A stretch of DNA of 64,000 nucleotides from Kalymmatonema hyalinum WJT4-NPBG1 (GCA_019359075.1 JAHHIB010000005.1:93325-157324), one strand, 5' to 3'. Positions 29,169-38,412 are shown, counted from the stretch's first letter. Numbers and translations are program-made. The notes: generated by a model from the letters alone, not told the origin.

Positions 29169-29774
29169 ATGATGAGCGATCGCGATTACACATTAATTAT
29201 TGATAAAAGCGGTAGTATGTCCACTCCTGACCAAGCGGGTGGTAGAAGTCGGTGGGAGATAGCCCAAGAATCTACACTCGCTTTGGCAAGAAAGTGTGAG
29301 CAATTTGACCCTGATGGCATTACGCTTTATGTATTTTCTGGTAGATTTAAACGCTACGAGAATGTCACCTCAGCCAAAGTCGCACAGGTATTTATGGAAA
29401 ATGACCCGGCTGGCACGACGAATTTAGCTGGTGTCCTGCAAAACGCTACCAATGATTATTTTCAACGCAAAGCTGCTGGTCAAACTAAGCCCAACGGCGA
29501 AACAATTTTAGTTATAACCGATGGCGAACCAGATGACCGCAAAGCAGTATTTGAAGTCATCATTCAAGCGTCTCGCCAGATGGAACGTGATGAAGAATTG
29601 GGAATTTCTATAATTCAAGTAGGCTCAGATCCTCAAGCAACCAAGTTTCTCAAAGCTTTAGATGACCAAATGCAAAGTATTGGTGCTAAATTTGACATCT
29701 GCGACACAATTACCTTGGATGATATGGAAGATATGAGCCTCGCTGATGTGTTGATGAACGCGATTACCGATTGA
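29169..29774 (+). CDS. von Willebrand factor A domain protein, copy 1
   Basis: 201 residues from the ATG at 29169, equal in length to its neighbour. A complete VWA domain is visible: the MIDAS start DYTLIIDKSGSM (DxSxS), the Thr in DPAGTTNLAGVL and the Asp in ILVITDGEPDD. No signal peptide, so it is cytosolic. The downstream paralogue (29824) is about 75-80% identical by eye, showing tandem duplication. The domain binds a metal and a protein partner. Together with the Slr1339-like gene it may form a stress-response operon. Confidence 0.88.
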   Translation: MMSDRDYTLIIDKSGSMSTPDQAGGRSRWEIAQESTLALARKCEQFDPDGITLYVFSGRFKRYENVTSAKVAQVFMENDPAGTTNLAGVLQNATNDYFQRKAAGQTKPNGETILVITDGEPDDRKAVFEVIIQASRQMERDEELGISIIQVGSDPQATKFLKALDDQMQSIGAKFDICDTITLDDMEDMSLADVLMNAITD

Positions 29775-29823
29775 TTCGTGATTAACCGACAAATGACAGA
29801 TATAAATACGGAGAATAATAAAA

Positions 29824-30429
29824 ATGCTAGAAAATCGTGATTATACTTTAATTATCGACAAAAGCGGCAGCATGGCAACTTCAGACCAAAAGGGTGGCAG
29901 AAGCAGATGGGCTGCTGCACAAGAATCTACCTTTGCCTTGGCGAGTAAATGCGAGCAATTTGACCCAGATGGTATCACTGTTTATCTATTTTCTGGAAGG
30001 TTCAAGCGCTACGAAAATGTGACATCCAGCAAGGTGTTGCAAATTTTCCAAGAGAATGACCCATCTGGCACAACTGACTTAGCAGGTGTATTGAAACATG
30101 CAACTGATAACTACTTTCAACGCAAGGCTAGCGGTCAAACTCAGCAAAATGGTGAAACTATTTTAGTTGTGACTGATGGTGAACCAGACGATCGCAAAGC
30201 GGTTATGAAGGTTATTATTGAAGCTTCTCGGCGTATGGATCGCGATGAAGAACTTGCTATTTCTTTTATTCAAGTCGGTACAGACTCTCAGGCGACTCGC
30301 TTTCTCAAGGTGTTGGACGATGATCTGCAAGGAGCAGGTGCAAAGTTCGATATCTGCGACACCATTACCATAGAAGATATGGAAGACATGAGTTTATCAG
30401 AAGTACTGCTCAATGCTATTAATGACTAA
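29824..30429 (+). CDS. von Willebrand factor A domain protein, copy 2
   Basis: 201 residues, 49 bases after its paralogue. It starts MLENRDYTLIIDKSGSM and keeps all MIDAS residues (DKSGSM, DPSGTTDLAG, VVTDGEPDD). Differences cluster in surface helices, as after an old duplication. It leads by 69 bases into the small helical gene at 30499. The two copies could form a heteromer or bind different partners, which is inference. Confidence 0.88.
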   Translation: MLENRDYTLIIDKSGSMATSDQKGGRSRWAAAQESTFALASKCEQFDPDGITVYLFSGRFKRYENVTSSKVLQIFQENDPSGTTDLAGVLKHATDNYFQRKASGQTQQNGETILVVTDGEPDDRKAVMKVIIEASRRMDRDEELAISFIQVGTDSQATRFLKVLDDDLQGAGAKFDICDTITIEDMEDMSLSEVLLNAIND

Positions 30430-30498
30430 GCATCTTCCTAACTTTTAGCTAAATTAAGGAGCAAACTTAATGTGGAGTAGTACTGAGGATTTCATATC

Positions 30499-30891
30499 AT
30501 GGATTCCATTGATAAACTCTTAGCTGAACTCAAAGCTGAATATCAGGAACAAAAACCCCAACAACAGCAGCCTCAAACCATTTCAGCAAAACCAATAAGT
30601 ATGCAGCGAAAATCGGAATCGTTAATAGATAGCCTTTTAGCAGAAGTCAAAGCTGATTTTGAGCAAAAAGACTTAGCTGAAAAATTGCAAAGACAGCAAG
30701 AACTGGAACAAGAACGCATTAGACAAGAACAACTGAAGGCTAAAAAATTGGAGGAGTTGAAAAAGCAAGCCAATCTTTGGCTTGCTAAGTTAGATCCACT
30801 TTCTTCAGAAGGACTTTGGTTTGAGAGATTTGCTGAAGGATATCCCTCAAAATTAGAGGCGGCAATTGAATATTTACAAACTAATGAATAA
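30499..30891 (+). CDS. Slr1339-family salt-stress-type protein
   Basis: 130 residues, mostly coiled coil. It begins MDSIDKLLAELKAEYQEQ, and the motif is repeated at residues ~43-53 (LIDSLLAEVKADFEQ). A charged helix with Gln/Glu runs follows. The end LAKLDPLSSEGLWFERFAEGYPSKLEAAIEYL is what I associate with the cyanobacterial salt-stress protein of the Slr1339 type. Position after two VWA genes supports co-function. The biochemical role is not known. Confidence 0.7.
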   Translation: MDSIDKLLAELKAEYQEQKPQQQQPQTISAKPISMQRKSESLIDSLLAEVKADFEQKDLAEKLQRQQELEQERIRQEQLKAKKLEELKKQANLWLAKLDPLSSEGLWFERFAEGYPSKLEAAIEYLQTNE

Positions 30892-30998
30892 ACGTTAAAG
30901 TGTAAGGGCTGCCGTGAGTCATTAGTCTTTTGTCCTTTAGAATTACTAAAGAGTCATGACAAATGACAAAAGACAGTTTTCACAAAAAAGTGTAATTG

Positions 30999-31352
30999 TC
31001 AAATATTTCGTTTTTTACTATTTATTTGAGATACGTGCTTGAGACCCCACTCGTGCATTGCATAAAGAATTGGTTGAAGACTTTCTCCTAAAGGCGTTAA
31101 CGAATATTCCACTTTCGGAGGAATTTGTGGGTAGACTTTTCGATGAATAATCCCGTCTTCCTCCATTTCTCTTAGTTGTTGGGTGAGCATTTTTTGAGTA
31201 ATTCCACCCAAAGATCGCTGTAATTCGCCAAAGCGTTTCACACCACCCATCAATTCTCTAATAATCAAAACCTTCCAGCGTCCACCAATCACCCTGAGCG
31301 TGGTTTCCACTTCACAAGTTAGCCTGCTATGGTTTTCCGCTTCAGCTTTCAT
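30999..31352 (-). CDS. HxlR-family transcriptional regulator
   Basis: 117 residues, one winged-helix domain: LRVIGGRWKVLIIRELMGGVKRFGELQRSLGGITQKMLTQQLREMEEDGIIHRKVY is the family hallmark. A single Cys in RLTCEVE at the N-terminus matches the redox-sensing Cys of HxlR/HypR/QorR regulators. It is divergent from an azoreductase gene, the normal arrangement for control of quinone or azo-compound detoxification. A MITE now lies between the two (31441-31595) and may have changed the operator. Confidence 0.92.
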   Translation of the reverse strand: MKAEAENHSRLTCEVETTLRVIGGRWKVLIIRELMGGVKRFGELQRSLGGITQKMLTQQLREMEEDGIIHRKVYPQIPPKVEYSLTPLGESLQPILYAMHEWGLKHVSQINSKKRNI

Positions 31353-31440
31353 AGTTTCTTTTAGGTAAGTACCTTACTTTTAAGTGCCTACTTTCCATGG
31401 TAACTTTACATAGTTTAAAGTTATTACGGCTCAAAAATTT

Positions 31441-31595
31441 GGCGTTGCTGAATCCATGTATGAAAAAGATGTCGTGTGATCCCAAACCCTTGTAGAGACG
31501 TACCATGGTGAGCCAGCGCTGCAGGAGGGTTTCCCTCCGTAGGCGACTGGCGTCACGTCTCTACACTTGGATTCATACTTCAAATCAGCAACGCC
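31441..31595. mobile_element. MITE, GGCGTTGCTGA family, copy 2, with 8-bp target duplication
   Basis: 155 bp. Left end GGCGTTGCTGAATCCATG then TATGAA (31441-31464); right end is its inverted match (31572-31595). It is flanked by perfect 8-bp direct repeats AAAAATTT (31433-31440 and 31596-31603), the mark of an insertion. It contains a nested TGTAGAGACG...CGTCTCTACA inverted repeat and no gene. It shares ends with the 96-bp element at 15061. Confidence 0.9.
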
Positions 31596-31701
31596 AAAAA
31601 TTTAACTATAAATAAAGGGACTGGTTCATAGTTGCGTTTCTGCGTAACTACAAGCCTAATGAGCAACCCCCTATCACTTGTTTACTGTTGGGAATTGATT
31701 C

Positions 31702-32325
31702 ATGGCAAATATCCTGCATATCGACTCTAGTCCTCGTGGAGAACGTTCTTTCTCCCGCAAGTTCACTCATGAGTTTGTGACAGCTTGGAAAAACGCCCAT
31801 TCTGGAGATACAGTGACCTACCGGGATTTAGGTCACAATCCAGTTCCCCATGTAGACGAATCGTGGATTGCTGCTGCTTTTACACCACCAGATGCTCGCC
31901 CACCCGAACTGACTAAGGCAATTGACTTGTCAGATACTTTAGTTGATGAGTTTTTGGCAGCTGACCGCTATGTCTTTGGTGTGCCAATGTATAACTTCAA
32001 CGTACCCTCTGTGTTCAAAGCTTACATTGACCAGATTGTTCGCGTTGGTCGCACCTTCGCTGTGACTGAGCAAGGCGGCTTCAAGGGGTTGGTTGACGGC
32101 AAAAAGTTGCTAGTTGTCACAGCTCGGAGCGGTAACTTTTCACCAGGAAGTCCCGCAGCACCATACGATTATCAGGAACCCTACCTGAGAGCGGTTTTTG
32201 GTTTTCTGGGAATTACAGACGTTACATTCATTAATGTGGAAGACCTGGGCGCGGGTGATGAAGCTCGTGAGCAGTCTCTTACCAAAGCACATGAAGTCAT
32301 AGCTCAAGCTGCGGCTAGTTGGTAA
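31702..32325 (+). CDS. azoR: FMN-dependent NADH-azoreductase
   Basis: 207 residues. The flavodoxin-like start MANILHIDSSPRGERSFSRKF contains the FMN-phosphate loop. PMYNFNVPSVFKAYIDQIVRVGRTF is the FMN/quinone site. The ITDVTFINVEDLG region is as in AzoR. It reduces quinones and azo bonds with NADH in the cytosol, protecting against electrophile and thiol stress. The neighbouring HxlR regulator is the probable repressor. Confidence 0.92.
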   Translation: MANILHIDSSPRGERSFSRKFTHEFVTAWKNAHSGDTVTYRDLGHNPVPHVDESWIAAAFTPPDARPPELTKAIDLSDTLVDEFLAADRYVFGVPMYNFNVPSVFKAYIDQIVRVGRTFAVTEQGGFKGLVDGKKLLVVTARSGNFSPGSPAAPYDYQEPYLRAVFGFLGITDVTFINVEDLGAGDEAREQSLTKAHEVIAQAAASW

Positions 32326-32333
32326 TTTCATTA

Positions 32334-32363
32334 AAGGGTGCAGCACTTTCGCTGTTGCACCTT
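32334..32363 (+). terminator. Possible hairpin after azoR
   Basis: GGGTGCA...TGCACC arms around a CTTTCG-type loop eight bases after the azoR stop. The stem is imperfect and the T-run poor, so this is only a possible terminator. Confidence 0.35.
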
Positions 32364-32365
32364 AT

Positions 32366-33376
32366 TTAGCGCGGGAAATAGAAAAGTATAGTTTTTAAAT
32401 ATTTTTTTAAACGAACCGCAGAAGTACAAAGGAAGCACAAGAGAAGAACCGAGGAGGGACAAAGCAAGCTCACGTTTGTCACAGCTTCGATAGAGGGGCT
32501 TCCATTTATTTGTTGCAGTAGAACCTGAGTTATATATCTGTTGCTACTACTGGGTGCTATATTGCTGCCAGACCTTAAGGCAGATGATTCGTAGACTATA
32601 TGAGGCACATAAACGTACCAGGTACTCTTAGCTTGTCCCTGGTTAGGCTGAAGTGGTTGGGCAAAAGTCACTTTCCAGTGGTCGCCACCATATCTTTGAG
32701 CATTGCGATCAATAGAGGAGACGCGAAACTGCTGACCTGCTTTGACTGCGAACTTGTCTTGTTCTGCGAGGTTTGATGTTTGTGCTCTCCAGTCTTGCTT
32801 GAAAGTTGTATTTGTCGTCGCTCTGAGAGTGGCTGAGGTTGCTGTATTGCCTAATAATTCTACTTGAGGCACATAAACGAACCAAGTACTCTTCGCTTTC
32901 CCCTGACTAGGCTGAATTGGTTGCTCGAACGTTACTTTCCAGTGGTCGCCGCCATATATCTGAGCATTGCGGTCAATAGAGGAGACGCGAAATTGCTCAC
33001 CTGCTCTGGCTGCGTACTTGTCTTCTTGTGGTAAGTTTGATGATTGTGCCCTCCAGTCTTGCTTGAAAGTTGTACTTGTCCTTGCTCTGAGAGTGATTGA
33101 GGTTGATGGAGCTTGTGATAATTCTTCTACATGAGGTAGATAAACGTACCAGTTACTCTTAGCTTTCCCCTGAGTCGGCTGAAGTGGTTGCTCGAAAGTG
33201 ACTAGCCAGTGGTCCCCACCATATTTCTGAGTATTACGGTCAATAGACGAGACACGCAATTGCTGACCTGGTTTAGCTAAATACTTGTCTTGTTCTTGTA
33301 ATTGAGGATCATTTGATTGTAGTCGCCAGTCTTGCTTGAAAACAGTATTTGTCCTCACTCTTAAAGTGCTTGGCAT
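32366..33376 (-). CDS. Triple-repeat protein with ~90-residue modules, probably 3'-truncated
   Basis: 336 residues. Three modules (about residues 1-90, 95-180 and 185-270) share TLRARTNTTFKQDWRAQ, GQQFRVSSIDRNAQ, YGGDHWKVTFEQP and YVYVPHVE. Each looks like an SH3-like beta module of the kind that often precedes a cell-wall hydrolase. After SNRYITQVLLQQIN the sequence becomes low-quality hydrophobic (VSLLCPSSVLLLCFLC), read from what looks like intergenic DNA. A catalytic domain has therefore probably been lost at about 32510. No signal peptide is visible. Function otherwise unknown. Confidence 0.65.
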   Translation of the reverse strand: MPSTLRVRTNTVFKQDWRLQSNDPQLQEQDKYLAKPGQQLRVSSIDRNTQKYGGDHWLVTFEQPLQPTQGKAKSNWYVYLPHVEELSQAPSTSITLRARTSTTFKQDWRAQSSNLPQEDKYAARAGEQFRVSSIDRNAQIYGGDHWKVTFEQPIQPSQGKAKSTWFVYVPQVELLGNTATSATLRATTNTTFKQDWRAQTSNLAEQDKFAVKAGQQFRVSSIDRNAQRYGGDHWKVTFAQPLQPNQGQAKSTWYVYVPHIVYESSALRSGSNIAPSSSNRYITQVLLQQINGSPSIEAVTNVSLLCPSSVLLLCFLCTSAVRLKKYLKTILFYFPR

Positions 33377-33521
33377 TGATGCATCTCCTTCTATAGCAGT
33401 TTGAAGCCTTGAAGCTTCTGTTATTTATAAATTTATGACCCAAAATTATGGCAATTCCGAGCAGGCGTCAAATATATCACAAATATATTAAGTGTATCTG
33501 AGTACGTAATAGAATTTAATT

Positions 33522-34970
33522 TTACGTCTTCCAAAAAAGCTTTAATTTACTAAAAAAGCTTACAACAAACGCAATTGTTAACGTATAAATGACCCCTTTT
33601 AAAAAACCTGTTAACGGGGTATTTATATAATTTAATATGAACGGTTCAAGTTGCGTTAATCTCAGAATGGGCAAGAGAAGATTGGCAAACGCTACATAAG
33701 CAATCATTGGATTCTGCCCGTTGTCGATTAACAGTTGAAGATATTTTCGCTGTTTCAAGATGTCTATAAGTATAGTGAAGGTGATTAGGATAAACAGTGC
33801 GATCGCTGTGGTAACAAAGTAGTAACTCAACGTAGAAGGGTCTTTCTTAATTCCTTTTTCAAACGGTTCAAAAAGTAAGCCAAGTGCCAACCAATAAACG
33901 CCCCACTGATAAAATGATTTCAGCAATTTTTCCCTATCATTAGCTGGATTGACAAATAACAACCAGCTGATTGAACAAAGAACAGCACTCAGTAACGTTG
34001 TTTGCCATACCCATCTTGCCTGTAAGCCAATCAGTACACCCAAACAAATAGCGAACATCAACACAATGATGCTATAAAAACGTAGCTGACGACGGTTTGA
34101 TTTAATTTCCTGAGTTCCCTTGTTTATTTCTGGAATTTTCAGCCTATTGAGAATTAAATCACCCGTAATAGTTCCAGGAATAACAATAAACAAATACTTT
34201 AAATAATCAAATTGAAAAATCCAGGGGACAGGCGATGCTTTCCAAAGCAAAGCAATCCAACTCTCCTTAACAGTAGCCGACAGTCGCAAAGCAATTAATA
34301 AGCCTAACAATCCTAGACGTAGCAACAAATTATTCTTGGTAAAAAACCAGGCAAGTGAACCAAAAATCACCATATTTGTCAGGACGACTAAAATAATATC
34401 GCTCCTGTAAAGAGAAAATCCACTTCCATCTGGATATCTCAGAAAACAGACGAGGATAATTGCTGCGATGTAAGCACCAAAAGTAATCCATTTTGTGTAC
34501 TGCCTAAATTTTATGTTTACAGACAACCGAACAAACATCAAAAAGAGTATCACGAAACCCAATAAGGCTATCCACCATGTTTCTTTGGTTGGATTTTGAT
34601 TGAGCGTAAACGGTCTAATATGTTGAAGGAATATCGCAAATATCCCTAACAAAAATCCTCTTTTAAAAATGTATAATATAACTTGTTTCGTGGTAAATCC
34701 TTGAGCAAGGCGACTCGACAGCGCCAAGGGGATAGCTGCTCCCATACAAAACAAGAAAATTGGAAATACAGTATCTACCCAAGTTAACCCAGGCAGATTA
34801 GGATTAAAAGTATGGGTAGGTGGAGGCTCCTGAGCATGGTACATCCAAGCTGGCAAAATCTTATATTTTATAGTGCCTGATAAGACCATTGCTAAAATCG
34901 CAAATCCACGCACTGCATCTAAGGCATAGGCACGTTTTTCTTTGGCAATACTGATAATATTTTCGTGCAT
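33522..34970 (-). CDS. DUF5009/HGSNAT-like membrane acyltransferase
   Basis: 482 residues with about eleven membrane helices. It starts with a cytoplasmic tail, then KRAYALDAVRGFAILAMVLSGTI and WVDTVFPIFLFCMGAAIPLAL, the motif pair of the HGSNAT/DUF5009 (YeiB-related) family. These proteins move acetyl groups across the membrane to sugars. Together with a polysaccharide deacetylase 86 bases downstream in the same direction, a role in editing N-acetyl groups on surface polysaccharide is likely, although the two could act on different polymers. Confidence 0.8.
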   Translation of the reverse strand: MHENIISIAKEKRAYALDAVRGFAILAMVLSGTIKYKILPAWMYHAQEPPPTHTFNPNLPGLTWVDTVFPIFLFCMGAAIPLALSSRLAQGFTTKQVILYIFKRGFLLGIFAIFLQHIRPFTLNQNPTKETWWIALLGFVILFLMFVRLSVNIKFRQYTKWITFGAYIAAIILVCFLRYPDGSGFSLYRSDIILVVLTNMVIFGSLAWFFTKNNLLLRLGLLGLLIALRLSATVKESWIALLWKASPVPWIFQFDYLKYLFIVIPGTITGDLILNRLKIPEINKGTQEIKSNRRQLRFYSIIVLMFAICLGVLIGLQARWVWQTTLLSAVLCSISWLLFVNPANDREKLLKSFYQWGVYWLALGLLFEPFEKGIKKDPSTLSYYFVTTAIALFILITFTILIDILKQRKYLQLLIDNGQNPMIAYVAFANLLLPILRLTQLEPFILNYINTPLTGFLKGVIYTLTIAFVVSFFSKLKLFWKT

Positions 34971-35056
34971 GAAAATCTCATTTTATTTCATATTCTTTCA
35001 GCAGTTAAATATTATTTATTCCATGCCTAACCCTCACGAGAAATCTTTATAATTTT

Positions 35057-35932
35057 TTATTTACCTTCGCATTTTTGTTGATTCTTGAATTGATGAAAAC
35101 CCTCAGCGACTTCTTGTAGCATTTCTTTAAATAATATTTGCCCGTTCATTGGTATACGAGAAATTTCATAGTAGTTTTTTAAACAACCATAATCCAGAAT
35201 TTTATTATTGTACAGATAGCTAGATAAATAATATTTAGAAGCATAGTATTGCACCTGTTTGTTATAAGCTCCATAAGGGTAAGCAAAATGAGATGCTACT
35301 TGTTGTTGTGGGTCTAAATCTTGTGTACATTTTCTCAGTTGAATCTGGGCTTGCAATAGTTCCTTAACTAACTCCTGACGATTGAGTGTCGTTAAGTCTT
35401 TATGATTTAATCCATGAGATTGAATATCATAAAAACCTTTTTTTAAGCCTTCTCTTAATTCCTGGCATCCTAAGTGAATGGCAGCGTTACTTCTCTGCTC
35501 TAGAGTACCTGGATTAATAAACAAGACAACTTTTACTTTTTTACCGTATTTCTCTTCAAGTTTAGATAAAATGGGAAGCAATTTTGTGTATACTGTTTTA
35601 TATCCATCATCAAATGTAATCATGATGGGCTTTTGATTTGAATGCTCTTGCGGAATTTTTTTGGATTTTGTTAAGAAAAAGTCATATAAGTCTTGAGATG
35701 TTAAAAACCAATAATTATTATGAACTAAATGCTCTAAAAGTTTCTCTAAATCTTGTTGTGGGTAATGCATATATCCCTGGTCGAATCGAGTAATAGGAGT
35801 TTTAGAAGCAATGATGCCATGAAACCCCAAAATAGGAATGACAGGTTCAGTGACGATTAAATTTAGAATAGAAAAAAAAATAATAATAGCTAGAACTAAA
35901 CGGAAGGAAAAATTTTTATTTGTTTGATTCAC
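35057..35932 (-). CDS. Polysaccharide deacetylase (NodB / CE4)
   Basis: 291 residues. One membrane anchor at ~12-30 places the enzyme outside the inner membrane. NodB motifs: MITFDDGYKTVY (catalytic and metal Asp), DIQSHGLNHKDL (two metal His), and FAYPYGAYNKQ. The enzyme removes N-acetyl groups from chitin-like or PNAG-like polysaccharide. The base composition is AT-rich compared with the flanking genes (many Lys, Asn and Tyr codons). It follows the acyltransferase gene on the same strand. Confidence 0.88.
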   Translation of the reverse strand: MNQTNKNFSFRLVLAIIIFFSILNLIVTEPVIPILGFHGIIASKTPITRFDQGYMHYPQQDLEKLLEHLVHNNYWFLTSQDLYDFFLTKSKKIPQEHSNQKPIMITFDDGYKTVYTKLLPILSKLEEKYGKKVKVVLFINPGTLEQRSNAAIHLGCQELREGLKKGFYDIQSHGLNHKDLTTLNRQELVKELLQAQIQLRKCTQDLDPQQQVASHFAYPYGAYNKQVQYYASKYYLSSYLYNNKILDYGCLKNYYEISRIPMNGQILFKEMLQEVAEGFHQFKNQQKCEGK

Positions 35933-36267
35933 TTTGATTAATTGGATTCAGTTGATTTCAGCGCAGACAGAGCTAAATTTTCAAAGAATCTAGCTTGTTG
36001 CAAATTGTAGTATGGCACAACGAAAGTATAGCGATTGACAGACGCAAGCGCTTTCTGCTGCCTAGGAATTTCGGTAATGTATGTAAGTTTACGACAGATC
36101 AGCTAAAACACATATTCATTGCATACTTTCTTGTGAGGATTGTCAAGAGTCAGGAGTAAGTTTTGATTTTTGACTCTTGACAACAGCGCTGGCTTGACAA
36201 AAAATTAAGCAAATTATAATCTGCAACAGCTTAGCACGCCCCAGAATGGAATGCTGGGGCTAGACGA

Positions 36268-36290
36268 ACAAAACCCGCCTAGGCGGGCTA
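36268..36290 (-). terminator. Palindromic terminator downstream of the 2TM-domain gene
   Basis: CCCGCCT/AGGCGGG is a perfect 7-bp-arm stem followed on the minus strand by TTTTG. It lies downstream of the gene at 36412-36915. Nothing else was recognised in the gap 35933-36411. Confidence 0.6.
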
Positions 36291-36411
36291 AAAAATAAAG
36301 CGGTAACAAAACTGAATTTGGTATTAAAACCTAGATTTAAGGAAATTCTTTGGAAAAAGTAGCAGTTTACAACCAGCAATGCCTGCTATTATGACCACTG
36401 GTTTAAATCGA

Positions 36412-36915
36412 CTAAATCTGCCACGCCTTGAGCCATTTATTCACAACTGTGTTGAAGAATTTTTTCACCTGATGCTGGCGACGCCACCTGTGGAAAGCAA
36501 GTTCGTATTCTTCGCCTTTAGTTTGAAAAGTATTCCAACCATCAAGGCCGGCTCCCAACCCACAGCAAAGTAAAATATATAGTGACCACGAAAGACCGCC
36601 ACCACCAAGTAGATCCACGGACAACAAAAAGGCATTAACAATTGCATAATTGCCAAAACGCTTCTTGAATTTACCTTGACGATAAGCGTTAAAAGCTAGC
36701 CTCTGTTGCATTTCTCCGAGTTGTTCCAGCCAGTCTCGTTCGGCTTGTTTGAGTGTCTCTGGGGAGATTTCCAATTCTGCGGCAATTTCTAACAGTTGCT
36801 CGTATGAAAATTCTTTGTCTTTGTCGTCAGCTTGACGGGCGATCGCCAAATGGAGAATTTGCTGTATATCTTCTTGGCTGTAAGTCCTCGTCACTCTAGT
36901 CTCAAAAGCCGCCAT
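36412..36915 (-). CDS. 2TM-domain protein
   Basis: 167 residues. A charged N-terminal half (SQEDIQQILHLAIARQADDKDKEFSYEQLLEIAAELEISPETLKQA) resembles a small helical DNA/ligand-binding segment. It is followed by a 2TM domain: NYAIVNAFLLSVDLL and SLYILLCCGLGAGLDGW, two short helices. The C-terminus is basic. Such proteins are widespread in cyanobacteria and of unknown function. It stands alone. Confidence 0.72.
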   Translation of the reverse strand: MAAFETRVTRTYSQEDIQQILHLAIARQADDKDKEFSYEQLLEIAAELEISPETLKQAERDWLEQLGEMQQRLAFNAYRQGKFKKRFGNYAIVNAFLLSVDLLGGGGLSWSLYILLCCGLGAGLDGWNTFQTKGEEYELAFHRWRRQHQVKKFFNTVVNKWLKAWQI

Positions 36916-37236
36916 AATTCTGTTTCTTTTATTTTTTTGAATAAAAAGTTCTGTTTTGATGCATTGCCACTGTGCGATGCCACCAGCAATGTTGCTACTA
37001 TTTTTAGACTAGCAAATTATAGCTAATGATGTGGGTAGTGGGTTATTGGTCAGCGCTTAAGCTGTGGCGTTCTGTCTTTCTTTGGCGTCGTGCCATAGAT
37101 TTATCGTTAAACTATTCTAGCTCACAACGCTTATCTAATTTCCTTATTAAATGCCACGGATTCCATCCCTGAGGAGCCAACTGTGTTCTGCCCAAGCTGA
37201 GTTCTTCTTACAAAATTTCATGAACTGAGTGATAAG

Positions 37237-37270
37237 AAAAACCCCGCCCAATCATTTGACAGTGCGGGGA
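37237..37270 (-). terminator. Rho-independent terminator downstream of the creatininase-like gene
   Basis: On the minus strand CCCCGC...GCGGGG is followed by TTTTTC. It lies about 205 bases downstream of the creatininase-family stop. The rest of the 560-base gap (36916-37475) shows no gene. Confidence 0.6.
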
Positions 37271-37475
37271 GTGCTGTAATTGGTATCGCGACATCTACTT
37301 AGTTCTCCGTTTCGGCTCATGAGTTTTACGCATAATTTGCGATTTATTTACAAAAGTTCATCAAGATGAGAAAACGATAGCGGGAACGAACCGACTCGCG
37401 CTCATAAAATTGGTAATAGTTATATGATGCGTTACGGCTTGCCCCTAACACATCCTACAAGAAATGTTTGCCAAC

Positions 37476-38279
37476 TTATTCAGGTTGTGGCTTTTGAAAA
37501 GCATACACATCTTTTATAACTTGTACCCAACCATCAGACACAGATTCAAGAATGCGATCGCCCTTTTCCTTTGTCGCAACTGTGGGATCTCCTACCACTC
37601 CACTTTTGCTTAAATCCCGTGTCGCCCATCCAAAGGACAACTTTCCCTCAATACTCAGCAAACTGCCTTCTGCTTGTTCTGGAGGATACTCAGCAACAGC
37701 GGCATCCATCTTCACCTGTTCTGGTAATATCGCCAGCATGATGCTCGTTTCAGCATCTCCGGCATGGATACCTAATTGTTTTTCCTTTGGCGTCAGTAAT
37801 TCCCAGGTAATATGCGGCACTCGCCAAGTGAACAGCGGAAACACCAAAAAGTCACTATACTTAATATGCAAATCCCGCGCCACAATGTCCATGACTTGGG
37901 GTTGTCCGCCGTGGGAGTTCATCAACACCAGTTTTCTAAACCCAGCACGGTACACGCTTTCTGCAACTTCCATAAGAGTTGCGATGAGAGTTTCGGCACT
38001 TAGAGTTATAGTACCAGGAAAGTGCCAGTGTTCGTTGGATTTACCGTAATAGAGATTTGGCAGGGCATATGCTGGAATGCTATCATCTAACTTTTCCATA
38101 GCTTTTCCCAAAACCGCCACACCAATTGCAGCATCAACAATTAACGGTAAATGGGGACCATGTTGTTCAATTGCTCCCACTGGTTGGATAATTACCACAT
38201 TTTCCTTATCTGGTATTGCCTGGATGTCAGTCCAGGTGAGGTAGGGAAAAAAGCGTTGTGGAGGGATAAAGCTGTGCAT
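37476..38279 (-). CDS. Creatininase-family amidohydrolase
   Basis: 267 residues from the ATG at 38279, which yields MHSFIPPQRFFPYLTWTDIQ, a normal start; an upstream codon at 38336 adds 19 residues. Metal-binding motifs are PVGAIEQHGPHLPLIVDA (Glu/His), VLMNSHGGQ and IHAGDAETS. Members cleave cyclic or amide bonds in creatinine, formylamine or similar compounds. Family members in cyanobacteria have unknown substrates. A terminator follows at 37237. Confidence 0.88.
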   Translation of the reverse strand: MHSFIPPQRFFPYLTWTDIQAIPDKENVVIIQPVGAIEQHGPHLPLIVDAAIGVAVLGKAMEKLDDSIPAYALPNLYYGKSNEHWHFPGTITLSAETLIATLMEVAESVYRAGFRKLVLMNSHGGQPQVMDIVARDLHIKYSDFLVFPLFTWRVPHITWELLTPKEKQLGIHAGDAETSIMLAILPEQVKMDAAVAEYPPEQAEGSLLSIEGKLSFGWATRDLSKSGVVGDPTVATKEKGDRILESVSDGWVQVIKDVYAFQKPQPE

Positions 38280-38386
38280 ATATTCACGCAGGTTTGGATC
38301 ACACCTTGCTGATTTTACATAAGCGATGATAACCAAAGCCAGATTTTCTAGTGTTTGATGTCATTAATTATGATAAATAGAGGTGG

Positions 38387-38412
38387 TTTGTAGTGAGGAC
38401 TTTAGTCCTCAA
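38387..38412. repeat. TTTGTAGTGAGGACTTTAGTCCTC dispersed repeat
   Basis: GAGGACTTTAGTCCTC is a perfect 16-bp palindrome joined to TTTGTAGT. It is related to the repeat at 17233-17289. Confidence 0.5.
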
